From Nitrospirae bacterium RIFCSPHIGHO2_01_FULL_66_17 (GTDB taxonomy: Bacteria; Nitrospirota; Nitrospiria; 2-01-FULL-66-17), in the NCBI GenBank assembly GCA_001803875.1, contig MHEO01000062.1:1-24984 (forward strand): a stretch of DNA of 24,984 bases, given 5' to 3'. Under the pieces are notes generated by a model, which searched no databases, was not told the origin of the DNA, and worked only from the letters and a program-made list of their open reading frames with translations. The number at the start of each line of letters is the position of its first letter. Position 1 is the first letter of the stretch. Both the position numbers and the translations under genes were made by a program. Positions 7,338 to 14,607 of this stretch are shown here, one piece after another.

Positions 7338-8167
7338 TGTACGATTGCTCGACGGTCATCAAGCTCCTCCACCCGTACTTGGACCGGGAACTGGACGTCA
7401 AGGAATCGGTGCGGATCCAGACCCATCTCCGGGAGTGCCCGTACTGCCGTGAGATGTTCTCGGCGGAGCAGGTGTTCCAGGACCTCGTGCGACAAAACGT
7501 CGCACCGCCCCCGGCGCCCGAGTTCGCGCGCCGGTGCGTCACGGCGGCGCTGTCGCGCGAGAGCCGACGGCCACGGCTCCAGCGGCTCCGTGGGCGGCCC
7601 GCCCGCATCGCGGCCGGCGCAGGGGCGGTGGCCGCGGCGGCGGCTCTCGTCATCGTGCTCGTCGGCGTCTTCACCACCGCCGTGCCCGGCCTGGTCACGC
7701 TCGCCGTGGCGCAGCACCGGGCGTACCTGGACCACCCCGACTCGCTCGAGGTGACGGGCGGCGACGTCGCCGTGGTGGCCGCGCGGCTCGAGGAGCGTCT
7801 CCACTTCAAGCTCCGGCTCCCGGCCGAGCCCGTCGCCGACCTCCGCTTGATCGGGGGGCGCGTCGTCGAGGACGGCGACCGCCGGGCCGCTCACCTCGTG
7901 TACCGCCTCGGCGATCGGCAGACCGTCTCGCTCCTGATGACCCCGCCGCAGGAAGTCCGAGTCTCCGGCCGGAACGCGATCGCGTTCAAGAACATCCTGT
8001 TTAACCCCGCGGACATCGCGGGGTATCAGACCCTCCAGTGGTCGGATCGCCGCCACACCTACGTCCTCGTGTCGTCCGAACCCGGCGCCGTCTACCAGGC
8101 GTGCGTCATCTGCCACGGGTCGGGCCAAAGCCGCGACGCGATCGCCGGCTTCACGTCCGGCACCTGA
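7337..8167 (+). CDS. Transmembrane anti-sigma factor with zinc-finger (zf-HC2) and C-terminal CXXCH motif
   Basis: Seen: 276 residues. The N-terminal cytoplasmic anti-sigma domain has the ZAS pattern H30-x3-C34-x2-C37 (THLRECPYC). A single TM segment lies at about residues 94-117, preceded by an Arg-rich stretch that keeps the N-terminus inside. A periplasmic domain follows (about 118-276), and close to its end is C256-V-I-C259-H260 followed by GSG. CXXCH is the classical c-type haem attachment motif, so this domain may bind haem or act as a redox switch; with only one motif, chance is possible. Known: such proteins hold the cognate ECF sigma at the membrane until a signal releases it. The start ATG 7337 overlaps the sigma stop. 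It is the last gene before convergent clpX. Anti-sigma function is well supported; haem binding is inference. Confidence 0.88.
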   Translation: MYDCSTVIKLLHPYLDRELDVKESVRIQTHLRECPYCREMFSAEQVFQDLVRQNVAPPPAPEFARRCVTAALSRESRRPRLQRLRGRPARIAAGAGAVAAAAALVIVLVGVFTTAVPGLVTLAVAQHRAYLDHPDSLEVTGGDVAVVAARLEERLHFKLRLPAEPVADLRLIGGRVVEDGDRRAAHLVYRLGDRQTVSLLMTPPQEVRVSGRNAIAFKNILFNPADIAGYQTLQWSDRRHTYVLVSSEPGAVYQACVICHGSGQSRDAIAGFTSGT

Positions 8168-8228
8168 TCCAGCGTTTCCTTCGTTCGGCGAAGTGGTCGG
8201 TGTGGAGCGGAGGGAGGCTCTAGCCGGC

Positions 8229-9488
8229 TTACGCCGACTTGACGCCTTTGTCTTGGTTGTCGTACACGAGGATCGGCGCGGCGGTGTTCTGAATCACTTC
8301 CTCGGTGATGACGCATTCCTTGACGTTCTTCGTCGAGGGGATTTCGTACATCAACTCCAGCATCACGCTCTCGAGGATCGCCCGGAGGCCGCGCGCGCCG
8401 GTCTTTTGCGCGAACGCGCGCTTGGCGACCTCGACGAGCGCCCCGGTAGTGAACTTCAGCTTGACCTTCTCGAACGAGAACAGTTTCTCGTACTGCTTGA
8501 TGAGCGCGTTCTTGGGTTCGGTCAGGATGCGCACCAGCGCGTGCTCATCCAGGTCCTGCAGCGTCGCGTGTACCGGGAGTCGGCCCACGAACTCGGGGAT
8601 CAGTCCGAATTTCAAGAGATCCTCCGGCTGCATCTGTCCCAGGATGTCGCCGAGCCGCCGCTCACTCCGACTCTTCACGTCCGCGCCGAACCCCATCGCG
8701 CGGGTCTGGAGGCGCTGCGCGATCAGCATGTCGAGCCCCACGAAGGCGCCGCCGCAGATGAAGAGAATCTGGCTGGTGTCCACCTGGATGAATTCCTGGT
8801 GCGGATGCTTGCGGCCGCCCTGGGGCGGGACATTGGCCACGGTGCCCTCGATCAGCTTCAACAAGGCCTGCTGCACCCCTTCACCCGAGACGTCCCTGGT
8901 GATCGACGGGGAATCGCTCTTGCGGCTGATCTTGTCGATCTCGTCGATGTAGACGATCCCGCGCTCGGCCTTCTCGACGTCGTAGTCCGCCGCCTGCAGG
9001 AGCTTGAGGATGATGTTCTCGACGTCCTCTCCGACGTACCCGGCCTCGGTCAGCGTGGTCGCGTCGGCGATGGTGAACGGGACGTCCAGGATCCGCGCCA
9101 TCGTCTGCGCGAGCAGCGTCTTCCCGGTGCCGGTGGGGCCGACCAGCAGGATGTTGCCTTTCTGCAACTCGACGTCGTGACTCGTTCCGGCGTTGATCCG
9201 CTTGTAATGGTTGTGCACCGCCACCGCCAGGACCTTTTTGGCGCGCTCCTGGCCCACCACATATTGGTCCAGAATGCGCTTGATCTCGGCCGGTTTCGGC
9301 AGGGGGGATGAGACGAGGTCCTTGTCCTCGTCGCCTTCCTCCGCGATGATGTCGTTGCAGAGGTCGATGCACTCGTCGCAGATGTAGACGGTCGGACCGG
9401 CGATCAGCTTTCGCACCTCGTCGCGGTTCTTGCCGCAAAACGAGCACCGCAACGTTTCCGCCCGATCAGGTCTGCGCTTGTCGTCCAC
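8229..9488 (-). CDS. clpX: ATP-dependent Clp protease ATP-binding subunit ClpX
   Basis: AAA+ unfoldase that feeds tagged proteins to ClpP. Seen: 419 residues. The N-terminal C4 zinc-binding domain has C15, C18, C37 and C40. Walker A GPTGTGKT is at 117-124, pore loop GYVG at 150-153, Walker B IVYIDEID at 178-185, and RKH pore loop at 226-228. The ClpP-docking loop is MGF in RAMGFGADVKS where E. coli has IGF. The start is GTG 9488 with GGAGG seven bases before it. It follows clpP by 14 bases in the classical tig-clpP-clpX order and converges with the anti-sigma gene. Identification is secure. Confidence 0.98.
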   Translation of the reverse strand: MDDKRRPDRAETLRCSFCGKNRDEVRKLIAGPTVYICDECIDLCNDIIAEEGDEDKDLVSSPLPKPAEIKRILDQYVVGQERAKKVLAVAVHNHYKRINAGTSHDVELQKGNILLVGPTGTGKTLLAQTMARILDVPFTIADATTLTEAGYVGEDVENIILKLLQAADYDVEKAERGIVYIDEIDKISRKSDSPSITRDVSGEGVQQALLKLIEGTVANVPPQGGRKHPHQEFIQVDTSQILFICGGAFVGLDMLIAQRLQTRAMGFGADVKSRSERRLGDILGQMQPEDLLKFGLIPEFVGRLPVHATLQDLDEHALVRILTEPKNALIKQYEKLFSFEKVKLKFTTGALVEVAKRAFAQKTGARGLRAILESVMLELMYEIPSTKNVKECVITEEVIQNTAAPILVYDNQDKGVKSA

Positions 9489-9502
9489 TGTGCCCTCCGC
9501 CC

Positions 9503-10099
9503 CTATGCCTTTACCGCGACCGGAACCCGTTCCAAAATGGCGTCGATCAAGCCGTACTCCCTGGCTTCCTCGCTGGACAGGAAGAAATCCCGTTCGGTAT
9601 CCATCCTGATCCGCTCCAGCGACTGGCCGGTGTGCTTGGCCAGCACGTGATTCAAGTGCTCCCGCGTTTTGAGAATTTCCTTCGCGTGAATCCCGATGTC
9701 GGTCGCCTGCCCCTGAAATCCGCCGAGGGGTTGGTGGATCATGATCCGCGCGTTCGGGAGCGCGAAGCGCTTGCCCCGCGCGCCGGCCGAGAGCAGAACC
9801 GCGCCCATGCTCGACGCCTGGCCGATGCAGATCGTGGACACGTCCGACCGGATGTACTGCATCGTGTCGTAGATGGCGAGGCCGGACGTCACCAGGCCCC
9901 CCGGGCTGTTGACGTAGATGCTGATGTCCTTCTCGGGGTCTTCGGCTTCAAGGAAGAGGAGCTGGGCGATGATCAGATTCGCCGAGTTGTCGTCGATGGG
10001 GGTGCCGATGATGATGATCCGGTCTTTCAACAGCCGAGAATAGATATCGTAGGCCCGCTCGCCCCGGCTGGTCTGCTCGATGACCATTGGTACCAACAT
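9503..10099 (-). CDS. clpP: ATP-dependent Clp protease proteolytic subunit ClpP
   Basis: Serine protease that forms the barrel of ClpXP. Seen: 198 residues with the catalytic triad S97 (GQASSMGA), H122 (MIHQPLGG) and D171 (TERDFFLS), plus the conserved YVNSPGG. The N-terminus MLVPMVIEQTSRGERAYDIY is typical, including the processing region. The start ATG 10099 has GGAGG about eight bases upstream; a second in-frame ATG four codons later could also be used. It lies between tig (49 bases upstream) and clpX (14 bases downstream), so one transcript is expected. Identification is secure. Confidence 0.98.
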   Translation of the reverse strand: MLVPMVIEQTSRGERAYDIYSRLLKDRIIIIGTPIDDNSANLIIAQLLFLEAEDPEKDISIYVNSPGGLVTSGLAIYDTMQYIRSDVSTICIGQASSMGAVLLSAGARGKRFALPNARIMIHQPLGGFQGQATDIGIHAKEILKTREHLNHVLAKHTGQSLERIRMDTERDFFLSSEEAREYGLIDAILERVPVAVKA

Positions 10100-10148
10100 G
10101 CACTCATCCTCCCTGGCAACCCACCGTCCGCCGGCGGCGGGTCGCGTT

Positions 10149-11462
10149 TTACCTAGGCTCTTGACCGCCGGCAGCGCCCTCTTCTTCCCTAAACTTCGCC
10201 CTCGTGTGGAGCCAATCCAGCGTTTTTTCGCGCAGCAAGGTGGCGCGGAGCCCCGTAAAGGCCCCGCTTTCTCCGGCCAGGAGTCTGCGCACCTCCTGAA
10301 CGTTCGATCGAGCCTCCTTCGCCAGGCGTTCGACCTCCCGATCGATCTCCTCCTGACCCACCGCGAGGCTCTCGCGCGCCGCGATCGCCTCCAAGATCAG
10401 GTCCCCCTTGACCCGCTCCTCGGCCGCGCTCACGGCCTCCCGATCCAGCGCCTCGGGCTCAATCCCCGGCCCGCCGGGCGTCGCGCCGGCGGCCTCGAGG
10501 TGGCGCGCGATCCGCTCCCGAACCAGGTCCGCTTCGCGGCGAACCAGGCTCGGCGGCAGCTCGACCTGATGGCGGTCCAACAACACCGTGAGCAAGGCCC
10601 GCTTCTCCTCGGCCTGCTGCTCATCCCGCCTGCGGCGCTCCAGCTCGGAACGGATCTTCGCCCGCAACGCGTCGAGGGTGTCCGCACCCAGATCCTTCGC
10701 AAACTCGTCGTCCAGGGGGGGCAACACCTGGCGTTTGACGTCGATGACCGCAATGTGAAAGACCACCAGGCGTCCGGCAAAGCGCGCCGCGTGGTGATCG
10801 GGGGGAAACGACACGCTGGTCTCGAACCGTTCCCCTTTTCGCCGCCCGATCAGCGCCGCTTCGAGCTCCGGCAGGATCGCGTGCCCGCCGACGTGGACGA
10901 GATAGCCCTTGGCGCCGCTGTCGGCGAGCGGCTGACCGTCGACCGTGCCCTCAAAATCGATCACGGCGTAATCACCATCGGCCACGGCGTGGTCGTCCGC
11001 GCAGACCTCGAGCTGGGCGTGACGCTGTCTGAGCGCATCGCCCGCGGACGTGACGTCGACGTCGGTGACGACGACCGGACGCCTCACGACGGGGAGGTCC
11101 TGGTAGGGTTGGAGCGCCACGGGCGGGCGCACCTCGACCGTCGCGCGGAATGACAACGGCGCGTCCTTGCCGATCGTCAACTGGTCGATCGTGGGGAGCT
11201 GCACGGGAGCCAACCCCGCCTCCTTGACCGCCTCTTCATAGAAGTGGGGCACCAGTCGCCGCACGACATCGTCGGCGATCTCCTGGTGGTACCGCTTCTC
11301 CAACAGGGGGAGGGGCGCCTTCCCCTGGCGGAAGCCGGCGATCTTCACGCTTCGGCTCAGCTCCGCGTAAGCTGACGCGAATTCCTTCCCCACCACATCC
11401 GCCTCGACCTCGACCACCAGGGCGCGCTTGACCGGCGAGATTGTTTCAACCGTGACCTTCAT
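10149..11462 (-). CDS. tig: Trigger factor (ribosome-associated chaperone / peptidyl-prolyl isomerase)
   Basis: Chaperone at the ribosome exit tunnel. Seen: 437 residues from ATG 11462 with AGGAG just before it. The ribosome-binding signature GFRQGKAPLPLLEKRY lies near residue 45. An FKBP-like PPIase domain sits in the middle (DGDYAVIDFEGTVDGQPLAD, ELEAALIGRRKGERF, VSFPPDHHAARFAGR), with a charged helical C-terminal domain. The open frame extends upstream to 11600, but that part is a readthrough of the tRNA-Leu gene and is not protein. First protein gene of the tRNA-tig-clpP-clpX unit. Identification is secure. Confidence 0.97.
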   Translation of the reverse strand: MKVTVETISPVKRALVVEVEADVVGKEFASAYAELSRSVKIAGFRQGKAPLPLLEKRYHQEIADDVVRRLVPHFYEEAVKEAGLAPVQLPTIDQLTIGKDAPLSFRATVEVRPPVALQPYQDLPVVRRPVVVTDVDVTSAGDALRQRHAQLEVCADDHAVADGDYAVIDFEGTVDGQPLADSGAKGYLVHVGGHAILPELEAALIGRRKGERFETSVSFPPDHHAARFAGRLVVFHIAVIDVKRQVLPPLDDEFAKDLGADTLDALRAKIRSELERRRRDEQQAEEKRALLTVLLDRHQVELPPSLVRREADLVRERIARHLEAAGATPGGPGIEPEALDREAVSAAEERVKGDLILEAIAARESLAVGQEEIDREVERLAKEARSNVQEVRRLLAGESGAFTGLRATLLREKTLDWLHTRAKFREEEGAAGGQEPR

Positions 11463-11524
11463 GTTCTCCTGATTCGTTGTCGTGCTGAGCGAGCTCGATG
11501 CCCGACGGTGGGATGAAGCACGCG

Positions 11525-11606
11525 TGCGAGAGGGGGGATTTGAACCCCCACGGGGTGACCCACCAGATCCTAAGTCTGGCGCGTCTGCCAATTCCGCCAC
11601 TCTCGC
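11525..11606 (-). tRNA. tRNA-Leu(UAG)
   Basis: Cloverleaf on the minus strand: acceptor GCGAGAG pairs with CTCTCGC, and the D-arm starts TGGCGGAATTGGCAGACGC. The anticodon stem CCAGA/TCTGG carries loop CTTAGGA, so the anticodon is UAG. A class II variable arm is present, and the T-arm is GGGGGTTCAAATCCCCC. The discriminator is A at 11525; CCA is not encoded. It lies 62 bases upstream of tig. Confidence 0.95.
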
Positions 11607-11623
11607 GAACGCTCAACAAAAAA

Positions 11624-11699
<76 letters not shown>

Positions 11700-11723
11700 A
11701 CACAAAAGCTCTTCATCCATACA

Positions 11724-11799
11724 TGGCGCGCCTGGAGGGAATTGAACCCCCGACACATGGCTCCGGAGGCCATTGCTCTATCCGCTGAGCTACAGGCGC
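11724..11799 (-). tRNA. tRNA-Arg(CCG)
   Basis: 76-base cloverleaf with encoded CCA (11726-11724). Acceptor GCGCCTG pairs with CAGGCGC, D-arm TAGCTCAGCGGATAGAGCA, anticodon stem ATGGC/GCCAT with loop CTCCGGA (anticodon CCG), T-arm with GGTTCAATTCC. It is the first gene after the promoter at 11915-11943. Confidence 0.95.
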
Positions 11800-11805
11800 T
11801 TCTTG

Positions 11806-11826
11806 CCCCGCGCCGTCGGCGCGGGG
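11806..11826. other. GC-rich hairpin just upstream of tRNA-Arg
   Basis: Perfect 9-bp stem CCCCGCGCC / GGCGCGGGG with a GTC loop, seven bases upstream of the tRNA-Arg 5' end and inside the predicted leader of the tRNA transcript. There is no T-run on either strand, so a simple intrinsic terminator is unlikely. It may help 5' processing or leader folding. Confidence 0.5.
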
Positions 11827-11914
11827 GTCATGATCGCACATCACTGGCCGGGGCTGGCGCCGTCGTCGGACCGCGCCCTTCCACAGCCCCAACGCGGGTC
11901 GAAAAAGCGGCTGT

Positions 11915-11943
11915 ATTCTACAGAGTCGCAGCGGCTTTGTCAA
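11915..11943 (-). promoter_or_regulatory. Near-consensus sigma-70 promoter for tRNA-Arg/Lys/Leu-tig-clpP-clpX
   Basis: On the minus strand: TTGACA (11943-11938), a 17-base spacer, and TAGAAT (11920-11915), matching 6/6 and 5/6. The predicted start near 11908 is about 110 nt from tRNA-Arg. No clear terminator is seen between the tRNAs and tig, so this promoter may also drive tig-clpP-clpX. Confidence 0.85.
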
Positions 11944-12033
11944 AACTCCGAAGCATCATCCGGGAAATACCGCGCCGGCAACCAAGTCTAGTGCGGTCGC
12001 TCCCCCGAACGGGATGACCGGCTCAGCCCGGAC

Positions 12034-12191
12034 CCAGGAGCCTGTCCGAGTATTCGGGTGCTGGAACCTGTTCAGGAGCGGCCAGATGCAAGGCGGAAGG
12101 AGGCCTTGCGCGCGGAGCGTACTGGTTCGTACGTGAGCACGCAAGGCCGACTGACAACGCCGCGGATGGCCGCTCATGGACAGGTTCCTAG
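12034..12191 (+). repeat. Hairpin-rich repeat with terminal inverted repeats, copy A
   Basis: 158 bases. The outer ends are CCAG-GAGCCTGTCC (12034-12047) and GGACAGGTTC-CTAG (12178-12191). Nested inside are GAGCGGCC (12076-12083) pairing with GGCCGCTC (12168-12175), GGCCTTGCG (12102-12110) with CGCAAGGCC (12140-12148), and CGTAC/GTACG around a six-base apex. It shares long identical blocks with 19351-19577. CTAG at 12188-12191 contains the TAG stop of the PBP1A gene on the minus strand. No protein is encoded. It looks like a non-autonomous mobile element (MITE-like) or an extragenic palindromic repeat family; no transposase is present in the window. Confidence 0.85.
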
Positions 12192-14536
12192 ATACCGCGG
12201 TCGAGCTGGTGGAAACGGCGTACACTGGCAGGGGGCCGGGTCACGGTCGTCGGCTCCGTATTCCGAATAAAGATTTCCACCGATGACGGGCCTCCGGGCG
12301 CGGCCCGGAGGCCCGTTTTCGGATCGACCTTCACGAACACGATGTCATTCGGAATCGGAAAGGCCTGCACGGGGAGTTGCGACAGCGCCGCCTTCATGTA
12401 GGCCACCCAGATCGGAAGGGCGACGGACGCGCCCGCCTCGCGGTCCCCCAGCGATCGCCGATCGTCGAATCCGACCCACACCCCCGCCGCCAGATTGGGC
12501 GCGTAGCCGACGAACCAGGCGTCGGCGAACTCATTCGTCGTGCCGGTTTTTCCCGCGATGGGACGCCCCAGCGCTTTCGCCCGCACGCCGGTTCCCGACT
12601 GGACGACCCCCTCCAGCATGTTGGTGATGACGTACGCCGTTTCCCGCGAAACGACGGGTGCGGGGCTCGGCTCGTAATGGGCGAGCACCGTCCCGCCGTG
12701 ATCGGTGACCGACCGCAGGCCCACCGGCTCGACCCGCTGTCCTTCGGCCGCGAAGACGGCGAGCGCCGAGGTCAATTCCAGCAGTCCGACGCCGGAGGAC
12801 CCCAACGCCAGCGACAGGTCGTTGGCCAGCGGGCTGGCGATGCCGACGCGGCGCGCAAAGTCGATCGCCGCCGAGACGCCGATCTGTTCCAACAATTTGA
12901 CGGTGGCCACGTTGCGCGAAAACGCCAGCGCCTCCCGCATCGTGATCGGGCCGTAGAAGCGATCCTCGTAGTTCGTCGGCTTCCAGATTTTTTGGAGCAC
13001 CGGGTCGTCGAAGATGACGGGAGAGTCCACCAGAATCGTGGACGGCGTCAGCCCCCGATCGATGGCGGCGGCATAGATGATCGGCTTGAACGCCGACCCC
13101 GGCTGGCGCCGGGCCGACAGCGCGCGGTTAAATTCGCTCCGCTTGAAATCATACCCTCCCACCATCGACTTGATCGCCCCCGTCTTCGGGTCCAAGGCGA
13201 TCAGCGCCCCTTCCACGACCGGCTCCTGCTCCAGCGCGAGCGCCGGCGCGCCGTTCGGCTCGCGCCGCGTGATCCTGACCAGGACGCGATCGCCGACCGC
13301 CAGCAGCTCCGGCAGCGCGGCCGTGGGCCGGATGTCGGCGGTCGTGAAATCGGGCGGGTGAAGGCGCTTGCGGGCCCACGCCGCGTCCTCGAGCGCCAAA
13401 ACGCCCGTGGTCCCGGCGACCGAGATCGTCGCCTGCTGCGCGGCGACCTTGACCACCGTCCCCTCCAGGATGTCGCCGACCTGAAGCGTCGGTGCGGATC
13501 GCCCGGACGCCCCCGGCCCGCGGGACTCCGACTCCACCGGCCCCTGACCGAGCGGCCCGCGGTACCCCTGTCGTTTATCGATCGCGCGCAGTCCGTCGCG
13601 CACCGCCTCGACCGCGGCTTTCTGCATCTCGATGTTGAGGGTGGTGTAGACGTTCAACCCGCCCTTGTAAACCAATTCTTCCCCGTACGTCGCCGTCAAC
13701 TGCTGGCGCAGCGACTCGAGGAAGTACGGTGCGATCTCCTCCTGGGGCTGGAATTTCGCGAAGTACAGGTCTTCCTGGTACGCCTGGCGAAACTCGGGCT
13801 CCGTTACAAACCCCTCGTCCAGCATCCGGCGCAGCACCACCCCCTGCCGCCCCTTCGCGCGCTCGGGATAAAAGTACGGCGAGTAATTGCTGGGCGCCTT
13901 GGGCAGGCCCGCCACGAAGGCCATCTCGGCCAACGTCAGGTCGGCCGCGTCCCTGGAGAAATACGTCTTCGCCGCGGCCTGGACCCCATAGGCGCCGTGG
14001 CCGAAATAGATCTGGTTCAGATACATTTCGAGGATTTCGTCCTTCGACAGCACGCGCTCGATCTTCAGGGCCAGCAGGATCTCCTTGGCCTTGCGCTTGA
14101 GGCTCTTCTCCTGGGTGAGAAAGAGGGACCGCGCGAGCTGCTGCGTGATCGTGCTTGCCCCCTCCCGCATCTCCAGCGAGATGAGGTCGACGAACAACGC
14201 CTTGGCGATTCGGATCGGATCGAGGCCTTCGTGGCGGTAAAAGCGGGAGTCCTCGACCGCGATCACGGCCTGGATCAGTCGAGGCGGAATTTTGGACAGC
14301 GGCGTCAGGACCCGCCTCTCGACGAAGAACTGGCCGATCTGGCGGTTGTCGTCGGAATAGACGCGCGTGACCAGGCTCGGTTGATAGGAGCGGAGCGCCG
14401 CGATGTCCGGCAGGTTCCTCGACAGGAGCCACCCCGCCGCGCCGCCGACGATGAGCACCGTGCCCCCCACCACGGCGCCGGCCATCAACCAGGGCGCGAG
14501 GCGGCGCCAGCGCTCGCGCCACGGCTCACGCGTCAC
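12188..14536 (-). CDS. Penicillin-binding protein 1A family (bifunctional glycosyltransferase/transpeptidase)
   Basis: Class A PBP that polymerises and crosslinks peptidoglycan in the periplasm. Seen: 782 residues. Membrane anchor at about residues 17-37. GT51 glycosyltransferase domain at about 60-230, with catalytic Glu in VEDSRFYRHEGLDP (E95) and QLARSLFLTQEKSLKRKAKE. An OB-like insert follows (about 330-430). The transpeptidase domain carries S481-A-F-K484, S540-R-N542 and K663-T-G665. The start is GTG 14536 with a weak RBS. The final stop TAG lies in the terminal CTAG of repeat copy A, so the element abuts the coding end exactly. ComM starts upstream on the same strand, with 71 bases between the two genes. 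Function is secure; whether it is the orthologue of mrcA or another class A PBP is not resolved, so no symbol is given. Confidence 0.95.
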   Translation of the reverse strand: MTREPWRERWRRLAPWLMAGAVVGGTVLIVGGAAGWLLSRNLPDIAALRSYQPSLVTRVYSDDNRQIGQFFVERRVLTPLSKIPPRLIQAVIAVEDSRFYRHEGLDPIRIAKALFVDLISLEMREGASTITQQLARSLFLTQEKSLKRKAKEILLALKIERVLSKDEILEMYLNQIYFGHGAYGVQAAAKTYFSRDAADLTLAEMAFVAGLPKAPSNYSPYFYPERAKGRQGVVLRRMLDEGFVTEPEFRQAYQEDLYFAKFQPQEEIAPYFLESLRQQLTATYGEELVYKGGLNVYTTLNIEMQKAAVEAVRDGLRAIDKRQGYRGPLGQGPVESESRGPGASGRSAPTLQVGDILEGTVVKVAAQQATISVAGTTGVLALEDAAWARKRLHPPDFTTADIRPTAALPELLAVGDRVLVRITRREPNGAPALALEQEPVVEGALIALDPKTGAIKSMVGGYDFKRSEFNRALSARRQPGSAFKPIIYAAAIDRGLTPSTILVDSPVIFDDPVLQKIWKPTNYEDRFYGPITMREALAFSRNVATVKLLEQIGVSAAIDFARRVGIASPLANDLSLALGSSGVGLLELTSALAVFAAEGQRVEPVGLRSVTDHGGTVLAHYEPSPAPVVSRETAYVITNMLEGVVQSGTGVRAKALGRPIAGKTGTTNEFADAWFVGYAPNLAAGVWVGFDDRRSLGDREAGASVALPIWVAYMKAALSQLPVQAFPIPNDIVFVKVDPKTGLRAAPGGPSSVEIFIRNTEPTTVTRPPASVRRFHQLDRGI

Positions 14537-14607
14537 TTGGCGACCCTACCCATCCGCGCTCGGGCCTCCCGTGGGGTCGCCGGTTTCCAGGGCGCCGATC
14601 CCGCGGG

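Noticed and set aside
8179..8193. Bidirectional terminator between the anti-sigma gene and clpX
   Set aside because: Only a 5-bp stem (CTTCG/CGAAG) and no T-run on either strand.
11463..11600. N-terminal extension of trigger factor
   Set aside because: It is the translation of the tRNA-Leu gene; the true ATG 11462 has its own Shine-Dalgarno.
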